Shown here: piece by piece, positions 35,597-47,934 of the stretch | Layout: each line of letters starts with the position of its first letter | Numbering within the stretch: position 1 is the stretch's first letter | Source of the DNA: Batillaria attramentaria | Taxonomy: Eukaryota > Mollusca > Gastropoda > Batillariidae | Direction: 5' to 3' | DNA: 64,000 nt | Assembly: GCA_018292915.2 (NCBI GenBank) | Contig: JACVVK020000284.1 | Span: forward strand, 87,501 to 151,500 | The notes under the pieces: generated by a model | Told to the model about the DNA's origin: nothing | The model's database searches: none | The model's input: the letters and a program-made list of their open reading frames with translations, nothing else | Program-made: the position numbers and the translations under genes

Positions 35597-35600
35597 AGCG

Positions 35601-35668
<68 letters not shown>

Positions 35669-35677
35669 CAGCCACAC

Positions 35678-35758
<81 letters not shown>

Positions 35759-35783
35759 CAGCCACACAAATACACCCCCTCCC

Positions 35784-35841
<58 letters not shown>

Positions 35842-35870
35842 GCGCACGCACGCACGCACGCACACACACT
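35597..35870. repeat. Duplicated CA/TC microsatellite block
   Basis: A unit of (CA)n + AGAGTCAGCCACACAAATAC + (TC)n occurs twice, then (CA)n with CGCA. Confidence 0.9.
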
Positions 35871-36670
35871 ACGTTCACAGTCGCGTATAGTCTTAAAACG
35901 ATTCTTCTTCCTAGTTGATCTTGTAGTTTCGGACCACAGAGTACGTTCCTTTGTTGCGGTGACGTCATGCGTGCACTTAAATCCTTAACTCGGAAGTTAC
36001 AAGAAGTAGTTTTGCGAATCCGACGCCGCTTCCTGTTTCACAGCCGAGTGACTCAAAAAAATTTAAGCTTACTTGCTTCGACAGGAGCACACGCTTGAGG
36101 TGTGTTGTGGGTTTTGCCCCCACAATCACCGTGCCACAATGCAGAAGCAAGAACCGCAAATTATCTTAACCAAGCGGCTCTTGGCAGAAGGTTCAGCGCT
36201 TCATTTTCTCCTTTTCTGTTGTAATTCTAAGCGCAACAACCATGAGCTTTTTTTCATGGAGAACCTCTAGTCAAGAGGATATTGGACTGGATTGGAATGG
36301 AAAGAATTTAACGCGTGTATCTGGAGATTTGCCGGGATATATAGGTCATCCAGACAGGCACTCATTATGAGCTGTTTTCTTTGACCCAGATATCAGTGCA
36401 GCTCGACACTCCTCCGCCACGCGAAAAGGTGTTACCTGGCTTGGTTCGCTTGTCACCCACAGCGTACAAGAAAGCATATGTTACTGGCACCTCTGTGCGG
36501 AACACACGTACAAGACGGAGCCTGATAATGGTTAGACGAGCAGACGACAGTGGGCAACGATGTCTGGCTGACCCTGAATTCTTATTGGTTCATTTCAAAT
36601 TCAGAAATCAGATTTTGTATCCTTTGTAGCTCTGCGTGTCGGCGTGGCGCATTCGGATTGTCGAAGCTCG

Positions 36671-37834
36671 ATGAATACCATGATGGACCTGGATAGGGGG
36701 AAGAAGTTTGTGGGCCGCCATGCGGAACGACTGGAAGTCAAAACGAGGCTGGCCAAAGGCGAGCGCGTGCTGCTGCTGTACGGACAGCCAATGGTGGGCA
36801 AGGCCAGTCTGGCTAAACAGGTCAGTAGGTCAGATCACTGACGTAAATTCACTTAAATGTGTGTTCTTTTAAAGTACAACGTACTCAAAATCGTTCTGAG
36901 CTCTTTTCGTATACTCTCTCTCTCTCTCTCTCTCTATTGCTCCACTTAAGACACCGGCAGAGTGATAGCTTCTCACAGGCTGGAACTACTGAAACCAACA
37001 GAAGGCTTTACATGACGCGAAAATCGAGGAGTCAGCTGTGAACTGCTGAGTAGAAGAGCTTCTGTATTTCTGTTACACATACAGTTCATTCACCACTTGA
37101 TTGTCGAGTATCGCACGTTGACCAGAGAAGCTTATTTCTGCACAATCATGGTTTTAACTATGAGCTAGCAGAAATGAACGGTGAGCTGAGGTTTTTTAAT
37201 TATTATTTTTTTACAGCATATTTCAGGTGTTTCAGATACAGAAAATAGACACAGAAACAGTACACAAATTATGTGGATTCACGCATAATTCTGTCTTCCT
37301 ACTCAGGTCGCTGAGGAGCTGTGTGCTGAAAATCCACACCAACTGGTCACCGTCGATTGTAAGGCTGCCTTTGATTGGCCAGACGTCATGAAGACTTTGT
37401 GTTCGGGTCTTTCATTGGACGAGGCCAATCCCATCGAGACCGTGTTACTCGAAGCGTTTGTGAGGAGAGCACGTGAGGCAGGGAGTGGCGGGGTATTGCT
37501 GCTGCTGCTGCTGAGGCTCCACGGGCTTGACCCCCACAGTCACCACGTGAACGAAGTGGCGCGCTTTCTCAGCAGTCTCGCTGAGTATGACGTCACCACG
37601 ATCGTGACGTCACGCCATTTTCTTCAACTCCGGCGTGCGTGCGCGATGGAGGTGAAACCGCTGAGCCAAGACGACGCCATGCAGCTGCTGAGGCAGGACG
37701 TTGTGAACGCGGAGACTGAAGACTTTGCTGACATCCTGAAACACTGTCGAGGGCTGCCACCTCTTGTATTGCGTCTGGGTCAGCTTCTTAGTGGGGACTC
37801 GGTACTCACCAACACCAGAGACGATTTGAAACAG
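36671..37834 (+). other. Gene 1 exons 1-2: nucleotide-binding domain
   Basis: Visible motifs: hhGR-type FVGR at 13-16; P-loop GQPMVGKAS at 38-46, where the usual Thr/Ser after GK is Ala45; Walker-B-like [12 protein letters not shown] at 115-126, aligned to the NACHT pattern hhhDGLDE, where the first Asp is His122 and only Asp125 remains; sensor-type TTIVTSR at 147-153; GLPL-type GLPPLV at 199-204. This set and order identify a STAND P-loop ATPase. The changed P-loop and Walker B residues are shared by gene 2. Confidence 0.75.
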
Positions 37835-40800
37835 GTGAGTTATCAGTAAACCTTAGAACTGATGAGGGGGAAGGGGGGGAGCGGTGGTCTAATAAGTAGC
37901 GCGTCGGGCTTGGCCGCTGCGCTACTGAACGGCCGTCACCACTGTCACGTCAATGAGGTATGGGTTCGAGCCCAGGTCGAGCTTGTGATATGTGATACCG
38001 GTTTTTTCCTGGCTACGGGGCTGTTCATCGGGGGGTTTTCTCCTTGTTATCCGGCTGCCTCCCTCCCCCCCCCCCCCCCCCATCGTACTGTGTCGCCAGA
38101 CATATGCAACAGTGATCGTTTGAATATCCCGGAAAATGTCCCTCTTCTTTAAAAAAAAAAAAAAAAAAAGCTGGACTGTGGATCATTATATCTCCGTTTT
38201 GTCCATTTTCAGCTTCTGAGTCAGGAAGCCGAGCGTCTGTTCGAGGGGCTCAGTCAGGAGGTGCAAGGTCACGTGACCACTCTGACCCAATTACTGGGCG
38301 GCAGTTTCTCAGAGGAAGCGCTGGTTGCAGCTTTGGGGGTGAAACAGTCACGTGGTCAGACAGTACTGCGGCGCCTGTGTGAAGAGTCATCGGCCGTGTT
38401 TGACCCAACCCTGAGACGAGTTCACATCAAACCCCTGGTGATGTTTCACGTGCGGCGGTTTGGTCACGTGGATGCTGACGACCAGGTAAGAACTTCTTTC
38501 TTGCCAAGCTCAGTGTGGGAGGTAATCTTGGGTACGCTTAACTCATTCGAGACGGGATACTTCGATCAAAGGTTCAACCCAAGCATCCCCTACGGCTCAT
38601 CAAAAGTAAATTCTCCATTTTTCATTAATTACACGAATCATTTGAAAATGTCCGGTGTGTGTGTGTTTTCAAAGAAGCTTGCTACCGGCCCCCGTAGTGT
38701 AGTGGTTAGCACTTCGGACCATGGACCGGGAGACCCGGGTTCGAATCCCAGCCGAGGCAAGCGGGATTTTTCCTACCTAGGTCGGCTCCTACCCAGAGCG
38801 GGTGTGCTATGGGCCCGATGGGGAGGCTGTTGCCATACAGCCGAGTTTCACCCACTTCACGGGTGCGACTTTGGGGGTGCTTCCCTTAGTATGACACGTC
38901 TTATGATGTGGATGATTACACGGCCGGCACCGCAGGTGCCGTAGTTCCCGGGCCTGGTTAATGCCGGAATATTTATGACAGGAAGCGTGGAATGCGGCCC
39001 TGTCCCGCAGTCCCAAACCACATGGACCTCCATAGCATCATCTTACTATCATCCTCATCTCCATCATCATGCATAATAAAAATTGTCCCAACTTCCGAGT
39101 CCTCCGTGGGTTCCACCCATGACCTGGGAGGAACACCACTGGAGTTGGCAAAGAGTTGGGGCAGCAAAAAAAAAAAAAAAAGCTTGCTAGAGAGGTTTGG
39201 AGAGGTTTGTGTACATGTAGTTTACTTCAGTTTCATGGTGGCAGGCCCAGGCATGGGCAATGTTTAGGCGGCAGTAGCCTCTGTTACAACAGAGTTAAAG
39301 ACAGGCTGCTGTTGAGCCGATCCGAAATCTTCAAGAAAGGGGTGGGCAAGGAAGTGAGGGAGTGGGAACGTTAGTGTTGTTTTAGAGAGTTGAAAGACGC
39401 CAAACTTCTCAAGAAGAAGAGGCAGTGGTTTGGTTGGTTGGTTGGTTGGTAATTAGTTGTTTTTTTGTGTGTTAATGCCGTACATGTTTTTCATCACGTA
39501 AGGGTGATACCAAAGACGGGGCAACGAAAAAAGGCCAGCACAAATATTTTTGCCCCAGCCGGGACTCCAACTCACTACCCGAGCATTGGAAGTCAGACAT
39601 TTCAGCTGAGCTATCTCTGCTCTCCAGGAGGTGATGTGGGATCCGTGCAAGCCGAATCGTGGACCGTTGGACTTTTAATGCTCGGGTTGTGTTTTCGAAT
39701 CCCGGCTGGGGTCATTGTGTTGCCATTTTTCGTTACCCCGTCTTTGATATCATCCATACGTGGTGGAAAAGGACGTTAAAATTCTAGGTTATTTAGGTGG
39801 TTGGCTGGAGACTGGAGAAGAGGCAAATGACGATGACGACGAGGACGATGGTGATGGTGATGATGATGATGATGATGATCATCATCATCATCATCATCAT
39901 CATCATGGTCCTAATGACGATAACTGTAGGAACTTACTTACTTACTTAGGCCCCTGGCTCCACGTGGAGCATAGGCCATCGACAACCCTTCGCCATCGCA
40001 CTCTGTTCTGGGCTATTCTTGCCACTCCAGTCCAGTTGGTCCCCTGCTTATATAACTCTGCCTCAGTGTCCCGCCTCCAGCTGTTGCGAGGCCGGCCTCT
40101 CTTCCTTTTCCCCTGTGGGTTCCATGTCAGGGCTTGGCGTGTGGTGCTGGATGCTGGCTTCCTGAGGGTGTGTCCAATCCAGCCCCACTTCCTTCGCAGG
40201 ATCTGCTTGGCCGCTGGTTCCTGCCCTGCTCGCTCCCACAGCTCTTCGTTCCGGATCTTCTCTGGCCGTCGGATGTTGAAGATGCGCCTCAGACAGGTGT
40301 TGAGAAATGTCTGGATCTTCTGCTGCATCGTCTTCGTTGTCCTCCATGTTTCGCATCCGTAGAGCAGAACTGACTTCACGTTGGAGTTGAAGATGCGAAG
40401 TTTGGTTCTTATGCTGACAACTTTGGATGCCCAGATGTTCTTCAGCATGACCATTGCTGCTCTTGCCTTGCCGATTCTGGCTGTGACGTCTCGGTCTGTG
40501 CCTCCCTGTCCATCAACCACACTCCCCAGGTAGACAAAGGACTCTACCTCCCTGATGGACTCTCCACCGACTGTGACTGGTGTGTTGGCAGTGGTGTTGA
40601 TCTTCATCAGCTCGGTTTTCCTCCTGTTGATCTTGAGCCCTGTTCCGGCTGATGTGGCTTCCAGGCATGTAGTCTTGTCCTGCATCTGGCTGTGGCTGTG
40701 AGACAGGAGCGCCAGGTCGTCCGCAAAGTCGAGGTCATCCAGCTGCGTCCGAGTGTCCACTGTATCCCGTTTTTCCTGCCTGTTGTGGTGGTCTTCATGA

Positions 40801-43713
40801 TCCAGTCGATGACCAGGAGGAAGAGGAACGGGGACAACAGGCATCCCTGGCGGACTCCGGTCTTCACCTCGAAGCTTTCTGACAACTGGCCGGCATGGGC
40901 AATCCTGCAGCTCATGTCTTTGTAGGTGCACTGAATCAGGGAGATGATCTTCCCGGGAACTCCATAGTGCCTTAGCAGCTTCCACAGCGCCTCTCTGTCT
41001 ACACTGTCGAAGGCCTTCTCATAGTCTATGAAGTTGATGTAGAGGGGGGAGTTCCACTCCAGTGACTGCTCAACGATGATGCGTAGGCTGGCGATCTGGT
41101 CAGCGCAGGACCTGTTCCTGCGAAAGCCCGCCTGCTGGTCTCGGAGCATAGGGTCGACTGCCTCCCTCATCCTCTCCAGTAGAATTCTGTTGAGAACCTT
41201 GCCTGGCACTGACAGGAGCATGATCCCTCGGTAGTTGCTGCAGTCCCTGAGGTCCCCTTTCTTTGGCAGCTTGATGACGATCCCTTCTTTCCACTGGGCT
41301 GGCACCTCTTCCTTCTCCCAGATCTTGCTGAATAGGCTGTGCAGCATGTTGACGGCTGTCTCTGTGTCTGCTTTGATGGCTTCTGCTGGTATCTCGTCCG
41401 GCCCTGCAGCTTTCCCATTTCTCAGTGTCATGATGGCTTTCCTGATCTCCGCCTTAGAGGGCTTGTCGCAGTTGATGGGTAGTTCTGTCTCAGCTGGCGG
41501 GATGTCTGGTGGTGTTTCAGGGATGGGGCGATTTAACAGCTCCCTGAAGTGTTCTGCCCATCGCTTCAGCTGTTCCTCAGTTGTTGTCAGTGGGTGCCTG
41601 TTCTTGTCCTTCACTGGTTTGTCTGTCTGCTGAAATTTGCCCGCGAGCTTCTTGGTCACCTGGTACAGGTCTTTTAGGTTCCCTTGTCCAGCTGCTTCCT
41701 CTGCTTGATTGGCCAGGTCGTCGATGTAGTCCCTCTTGTCCTTTCTGGTGCTCCTCTTCACTTCTCTGTCAGCTGCTGTGTATTCTTCCTGTGCCTTTGC
41801 CTTAGCTCTTCTTGTTCGGCTCGTGTTCAGTGCAGTTTTCTTCTTTTTCCTAACTTCCAGCTTCTGGATGGTATCAGCAGAGATCCATTCCTTGTGTTGG
41901 GTCTTTCTCTTGCCAAGGACCTCTTCGCATGTGTCGTGCCAGAGTTTCTTGCTGTGTTCCCACTGTGTCTCGATATCCATTCCACTGTCTTCTATCAGGT
42001 CTTGCAGTGGCTGGAACCTGTTGGAAAGGCTGATCCGGAATGCTGCTTGTGTCTCTGTGTTCCTGAGTAGGCCAACGTTGTACCTGGTCCGTGTGTTGTT
42101 GGCGTTGGTGTGTCTCTTAAGCCGAAGTCTCAGTGTTGTTGCAAGAAGGTGGTGGTCTGATGATACATCGGCACCCCTCATCACGCGCACATCTCGCCAC
42201 GATCTCTCCTGAACTTCCGGCTGATGCAGATGTGATCAATCTGGTTCTCCGTGACATGGTCCGGCGATCTCCATGTGGCCTTGTGGATGCGCTTGTGTGG
42301 GAAGATGCTGCCTCCTATCACTAGCTGGTTCAGGGCACAAAAGTCTGCAAAGCGCTCGCCATTTTCGTTCATCTGTCCCAGTCCGTGTGTTCCCATGGTG
42401 TTCTCATAGCCTGTGTTGTCTGATCCAATCTTGGCGTTGAAGTCTCCCATAAGTATGGTCATGTCCTTGGCTCCTCCTCTATCTATCACTGTCTGCAGTT
42501 GTTGGTAGAAGTCATCTTTTTTCTCCTCTTCCGCATCATTGGTGGGAGCGTAGCACTGGATGATGTTTAGCTTGATGTCTTTCTTCTTGGTGATGAATTT
42601 GGCTGTGATGATGCGGGAGTTGACAGGTTCCCAGCCGATGAGTGCCCGCTGTGCCTCCGGTGCCAGCATCAGGGCCACGCCCTCAGTGTGGGGGGCTCCA
42701 TCCTCTGTGTGTCCCGAGTACAGCAATTGCTCTCCCGATGAAAATCTCAGCTGTCCTGTCTGTAGCCACCTTGTCTCACTCAGTCCCAGTACTCCTATCT
42801 TGTAGTTCTTCATCTCTCTTGCTACTTGTGTGGTCCTTCCTACTTCATACATAGTCCTGATGTTCCATGTGGCTACTCTCGTCGTTGTCCTGGGTGTTAG
42901 AAGGGGGGTCGGCCTTGCAGCTTCCTTTCGGCTTTCACTGCAATGCGTCATAGGTCTCCGGGATGGAGACCCTTCCTTGCCCAGGTGAATGTTTTGGTTT
43001 GTTGCTGTCGATGCTTCTGTAACGTTATGTTTTTTACAGGTAAGGCTGTTAACCCTACGCAAACCCGTTTAGCCTCTTGGAGAGGTGGTCCACATTCGTC
43101 TGACCTCTACCCTTCGACCTGTCCAGCTTGGGTGACCCTGCCAGGAGCACGTGCTCCCGCTGGCGTAGCTCTCTGGGTCATTGAGGTACACAAGCCACTA
43201 CCCCACGACAAGGGTTGGACCATGTAGGGATAACTGTAGGAAGATATTGCTATATAACCTTAGTGCCATATAAAGCTGTGTGTTCATCCGTCAAACACAG
43301 GCTCGTCTGCGTGTGGTCACCTTCGTCGGGCGCGTGCTGGTTCGCGCGGAGCGTGAGCTGTACCTTCAAGACCTGGACACGGTGTACGGCTACGTACAGG
43401 GCGAGTGGCCACAGCTACAGCACGTGCTGCGTCAGGCCATTCACTGCACGGGCGACACGTTCCATGCCTTCCTCAAGGTACAGTAACCGTTCTTCTCACC
43501 CTGTCACGTGGCTCGGTTCAAGGTCAAAACCACAAACCATAAGCCCATCCATGAAAGAGAGAACATAAATGAAACTCATGGCCTCATTTGGATGGCAAGA
43601 CTTTCAAAAATTTCACGAGGATCACATCACATACCGGCTGTTGTTGTTATATAGTCATATTACTAAGCCCCTGCCCACATGTGGGCAACGGGGATTATTG
43701 CAATCAACTGGGT

Positions 43714-43765
<52 letters not shown>

Positions 43766-43781
43766 AGAGACAAAATATCTC

Positions 43782-43836
<55 letters not shown>

Positions 43837-45933
43837 AGAGAGACAAAATATCTCATTGTGTGTGTTCATTATCACTCCCGACAAACCGGTTTCCGGTTTA
43901 CATATATACACCCCATGGTGTTACTTTCGTACGAAAGAGGTGTTGGGAGAGCTGCTAGGAACGGAAAATGCTTGGGCAGGGTATTTCCACCGCCTTGTGT
44001 GATCTTGTGTGAACTTGTCATGACCAAGCAATCAACATCACTGTTTTGTTGAAAAGTCGCATTACGCTGTGAAAGTCGGTTAGCAAGTCATAGTGATTCA
44101 CGGCTGTTAGTGGGGAGCCGGGGTGACCGAACGGTAGAGCGTTGGACTTCTAATGCTCGGGTCGTGAGTTCGTATCCCGGCTGGGACCAAATATTTGTGC
44201 TGGCTTTTTCATCGGTGCCCCGTCTTTGATATCACCCGTATGTGGTGGAAAATGACGTTAAAACCCCCAAACACCCACCCACCTTCACGGCTGTTAGCGA
44301 CATTTCAGTAATCAGGATTTTTAAATTTTACTTCCTCATCATACTTTATTCCCTCGTGCATGGGTGCAGGTAGCTATGCAAGCTGAGAGTTTGTTGGTGA
44401 GATGTTTTCCGGAGGAGGCCACAGACTTCTTCCGCAAGTTGGCGGCTGCCGCAGTGACTTTTGGGAAACCACGTGACCAGGCGATGCTGCAGGGCATGAT
44501 TGGCATGGCTGGGACACAGTGTGCAGGTGATGCTCTCTCTCTCTCTCTCTCTCTCATTGCAGACCCCCCCCCCCCCCGCAAAAAAAAATGCTGGCTTTTT
44601 CCTTGTCAATTGCTCCATCTTTGATATCACGCTTACGCAAGAATAGCTCGGGCAGCCCTTGAAATCCCCTAAGGGCCCTTTGATTAAAGCGAAAGAGTCG
44701 GCTGGACTAACTTGGTTTAAAGATACTAATGCTACCATCACTGACTAGGATTTATACAGGGAGAATTCTGTTTTTGAATTCAGTTGCGCTTGTCACTACG
44801 CAGTAGTAGATCTCCAGACGAAACACACTGATGCTCGATGGCCGATAACAAAAGGAAAATCTCAGCCATGTTTCTCGTGTCGGCTGCTCGGTGAAACATT
44901 CAGTGGAGACAATCACATGAGAGAAATGTGCTGTCGGCTGCTCGGTGAAAAGGGACTGCACTCTGGAGTCCAGGTCCATTCGTGTAACACTAATGCCACC
45001 GGCTTCTGCGTTACTGCCTATTTTAAAGCATATCCTTGGGCATGTGCGGGGCATGAGTAACAGAGTGCACAGTTTTGAACTATTTCAGTACGTGGGGTTG
45101 GCACGGACACTCATCAGCAGACTATCAAAAGTACGCCATGGCTGCTTTCAAGTCGAGGTTTCAATTTTGGCATGCAGCCTGTCGACTGACATGTCTTGCG
45201 TCTGGAAACCATTCTCTGTTTTTGGTGAGGAAACTTGTTTCGAAGAAAGTGTGCTGCCTAACATTGGTAGCAGCCAAAGAGCAGAAAAGCAGCCGTGCTC
45301 TGTGGCCTGTATATTCACTGATCACTCGGCGTACTGCTGCTTTGTGTGTCTAGAGATGACTGGCTGGCAGGAGGCGCTGGACTGTTTTGACCGAGCATTG
45401 CCCGAGGTTAGGAAGGACCCGCGGTCTCCGTTCTTACCCCGCCTGCTGTGTTTCATCGGCTCCACCTACTTCAGACTCAGCCAGATGCAGAAAGCACAGG
45501 AGTAAGTATGCAGTATTTGAACCTGCATGTGTACATCTTACAGAAGCCTTTAGTGTATGCTGATGCCTGTGACAAGGGCTCCGTCATACATCGACATGTT
45601 TGGTTGGAATTGAGATGTGGCACTGGAGAAAAAAAAATATCTGACATTTTTGCTACAGTACAAAATCAAGGTATTGCCGTCGTCATAGTTTTCGCGAATC
45701 GTACACCCCCTTCCCAACCCCTTCCCAAGCCACCCCACCCCTTACCCCTTTGTGGAATATTTAACATCATGTAGCCTGCGATTTGTACAGATCTATAGGA
45801 AATAATCAAGTTATGATGGAACCCTTACTGCCTTACCTACTTGTCGTAGGCTGTGTTGGATTTAGACAACAACACAACAGCAATACTACTACTACAACTG
45901 CTACTACTACTACTACTACTACTGCTGCTGCTG

Positions 45934-45983
<50 letters not shown>

Positions 45984-46382
45984 GCTACTAATTATAATAA
46001 TGGCTTAAAGAAAGACAAATTAAAAACAGGATATATTGTAACATTTTTTTAAATCTGGAAACAGGACCTGTAAGCGCTTTTAAATCCATGGCACATAGAC
46101 ATTTTTTCACCTCATATCGGTAGATTTTCAAGACATGGTACCCTCCGTGTGTGCGTGCGTGCGTGCGTGCGTGCGTGCGTGTGTGTGTGTGTGAAGGTTC
46201 CTGACGGAGGCGTGGAAGGCGTGTGAGATGACAGAAGCCGAGGAGGAGAAGGTTGTCTTCCTCTTGATACTGATCCGTTCATTACTGGCTTTGCCCATCA
46301 TCTTCACAGGTAACACAACCCGAGTGTCTGTCTGTGTGTCTGTCTGTGTGTCTGTCTGTCTGTCTCTCTCTCTCTCTCCGCC

Positions 46383-46431
<49 letters not shown>

Positions 46432-47038
46432 GCCATTTTCCTATCTTTGGATGCTATCTTTTAAAAAATTGAGTCAATTGGAGTCAGTTTCAGGTCTGAC
46501 GGTTACAATTTTTTAAAATGCACCAGGTATCTAGTGTAGCCTAGAACATATTACGCAGCTTCAAGACTTCGTTTCTTGCCTCTGTCTATGCGGCTTATCT
46601 GTGCTGTTTACAGGACACCTGTCGGAGGGCAAGGAGTTGGTGCTGAAGACCCTGGAGCTGGTGGACAAACAGCCATATAGACATCATCCTCACAGACCGG
46701 TCCTCATCAACACCCTGGGCATAGTTTATGAACGCAGTGAGACCATTTTGACACCTGTCATAGACCATATTTATTTATTCAATTCAGTTCAAGAGGGAAA
46801 TTCATTTTGCCACCAACTCAAAGTGACAGTTTTCAAAATGACAAAACGATTCAAAAGTTTTGACGGGTGAGTGTGGGTGGGTTTAACGCCCTTTTCCATC
46901 GCGTATGGGTGTTGTCAGAGAAGGGCAACGGGGAAAAGGCCAGTATAAATATTTGGCCCCAGCTAGGATTCGAACTGACGAATCGATCATCAAAAGTTTG
47001 TATGACTAACTCTCAGACACACCAATGTGACCAAAAAA

Positions 47039-47074
<36 letters not shown>

Positions 47075-47887
47075 AAAACCCAAGAAAAAACAACAACGAC
47101 AAACAACAAAAACAAACAACACTTACAACAACAACAACAACAACAAACACAAAAACCAACAACAACAACAAGAACGAGCAAGAAACATATCGCTGAAATG
47201 GTACGAGTCACATAGTTTGGGGGATATAGTTTGCTGTGCACCCTGCTGCTTTTGGCGCAGTAGGCTACGCTTTTCAAAATTACGTATGAGCCAAGATTGC
47301 CGACCATTGTTCTTTTTAAGATAAAGGGAAAAATGCACAAAACAATAAAATTTAACATGGTGCGATACGAGAACTGCAGATGGAGGCCTGACGGCCTGTA
47401 TATGTTACCTATTCGTATATTGTTTTGGGGTTCTTGTTTGTTTGTTTGGTTTATTTTGTTTTGTTTTTAAGGCGGCGAGGATCAAGAAAAGGCCCTGCAT
47501 TATTATGAACAGTCTCTAGCGGCAAGGCGTCCTTTCGCTAAAGTGGCACCACGTGATCTGATTGCCCCACTGCACAACATTGCTATGCAGCACTGCAGGC
47601 GGGGCAACTATGGTAAGTGGTCAAGTGGTACTCTTTCTCTCTCTTGTGGAATTCTCTTCCTGTCCATGTTAGGCACAGACGGTCAGCCTCCTCGTTTAAA
47701 AGCAGCCTTTCCATATACATATATTATCCAACAAATAACAAATAATGATGAAAAGTAGGTACCATACGTTTTGTTTTTTTGTTTATTTGTTTGTTTGTCT
47801 TTTTGAAAACGGCAAGTTTGAAAATTGGTCCAAAGATCAAAACTTCCAAGGTTTTCAAATAAATTTGTTTCAATTTCAATTTCAGTT

Positions 47888-47934
<47 letters not shown>

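Larger units (their letters stand above)
39933..43228 (-). mobile_element. RTE-like non-LTR retrotransposon, near full length, inactive
   Basis: A 3.3-kb element in gene 1 intron 3, inserted antisense. The identical 14-bp sequence GATAACTGTAGGAA flanks it (39919-39932 and 43229-43242). Its 3' end is a (TAAG)n repeat, as in RTE-type elements, and a leader of about 170 bp precedes the first frame. It encodes an AP-type endonuclease and a reverse transcriptase of the kind often named 'craniofacial development protein 2-like', but two frameshifts (near 42,200 and near 40,755) break the ORF. The clade assignment rests on remembered motif resemblance and the tail type. Confidence 0.85.

Noticed and set aside
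38687..38760. tRNA-like sequences at SINE heads (also at 2281, 13,058, 22,304 and others)
   Set aside because: A and B boxes are present but the copies are fused to conserved SINE bodies and dispersed with target-site duplications; arms do not form a clean cloverleaf, so these are not functional tRNA genes.
42133..42324. Plus-strand open frames across 39.9-43.1 kb
   Set aside because: Shadows of the minus-strand LINE endonuclease and reverse transcriptase.
44945..45353. Open frame reading into gene 1 exon 6 from upstream
   Set aside because: The paralogue has a clean intron-exon boundary at the equivalent AG (60,613), and the upstream frame has no counterpart there; it is intron read-through.
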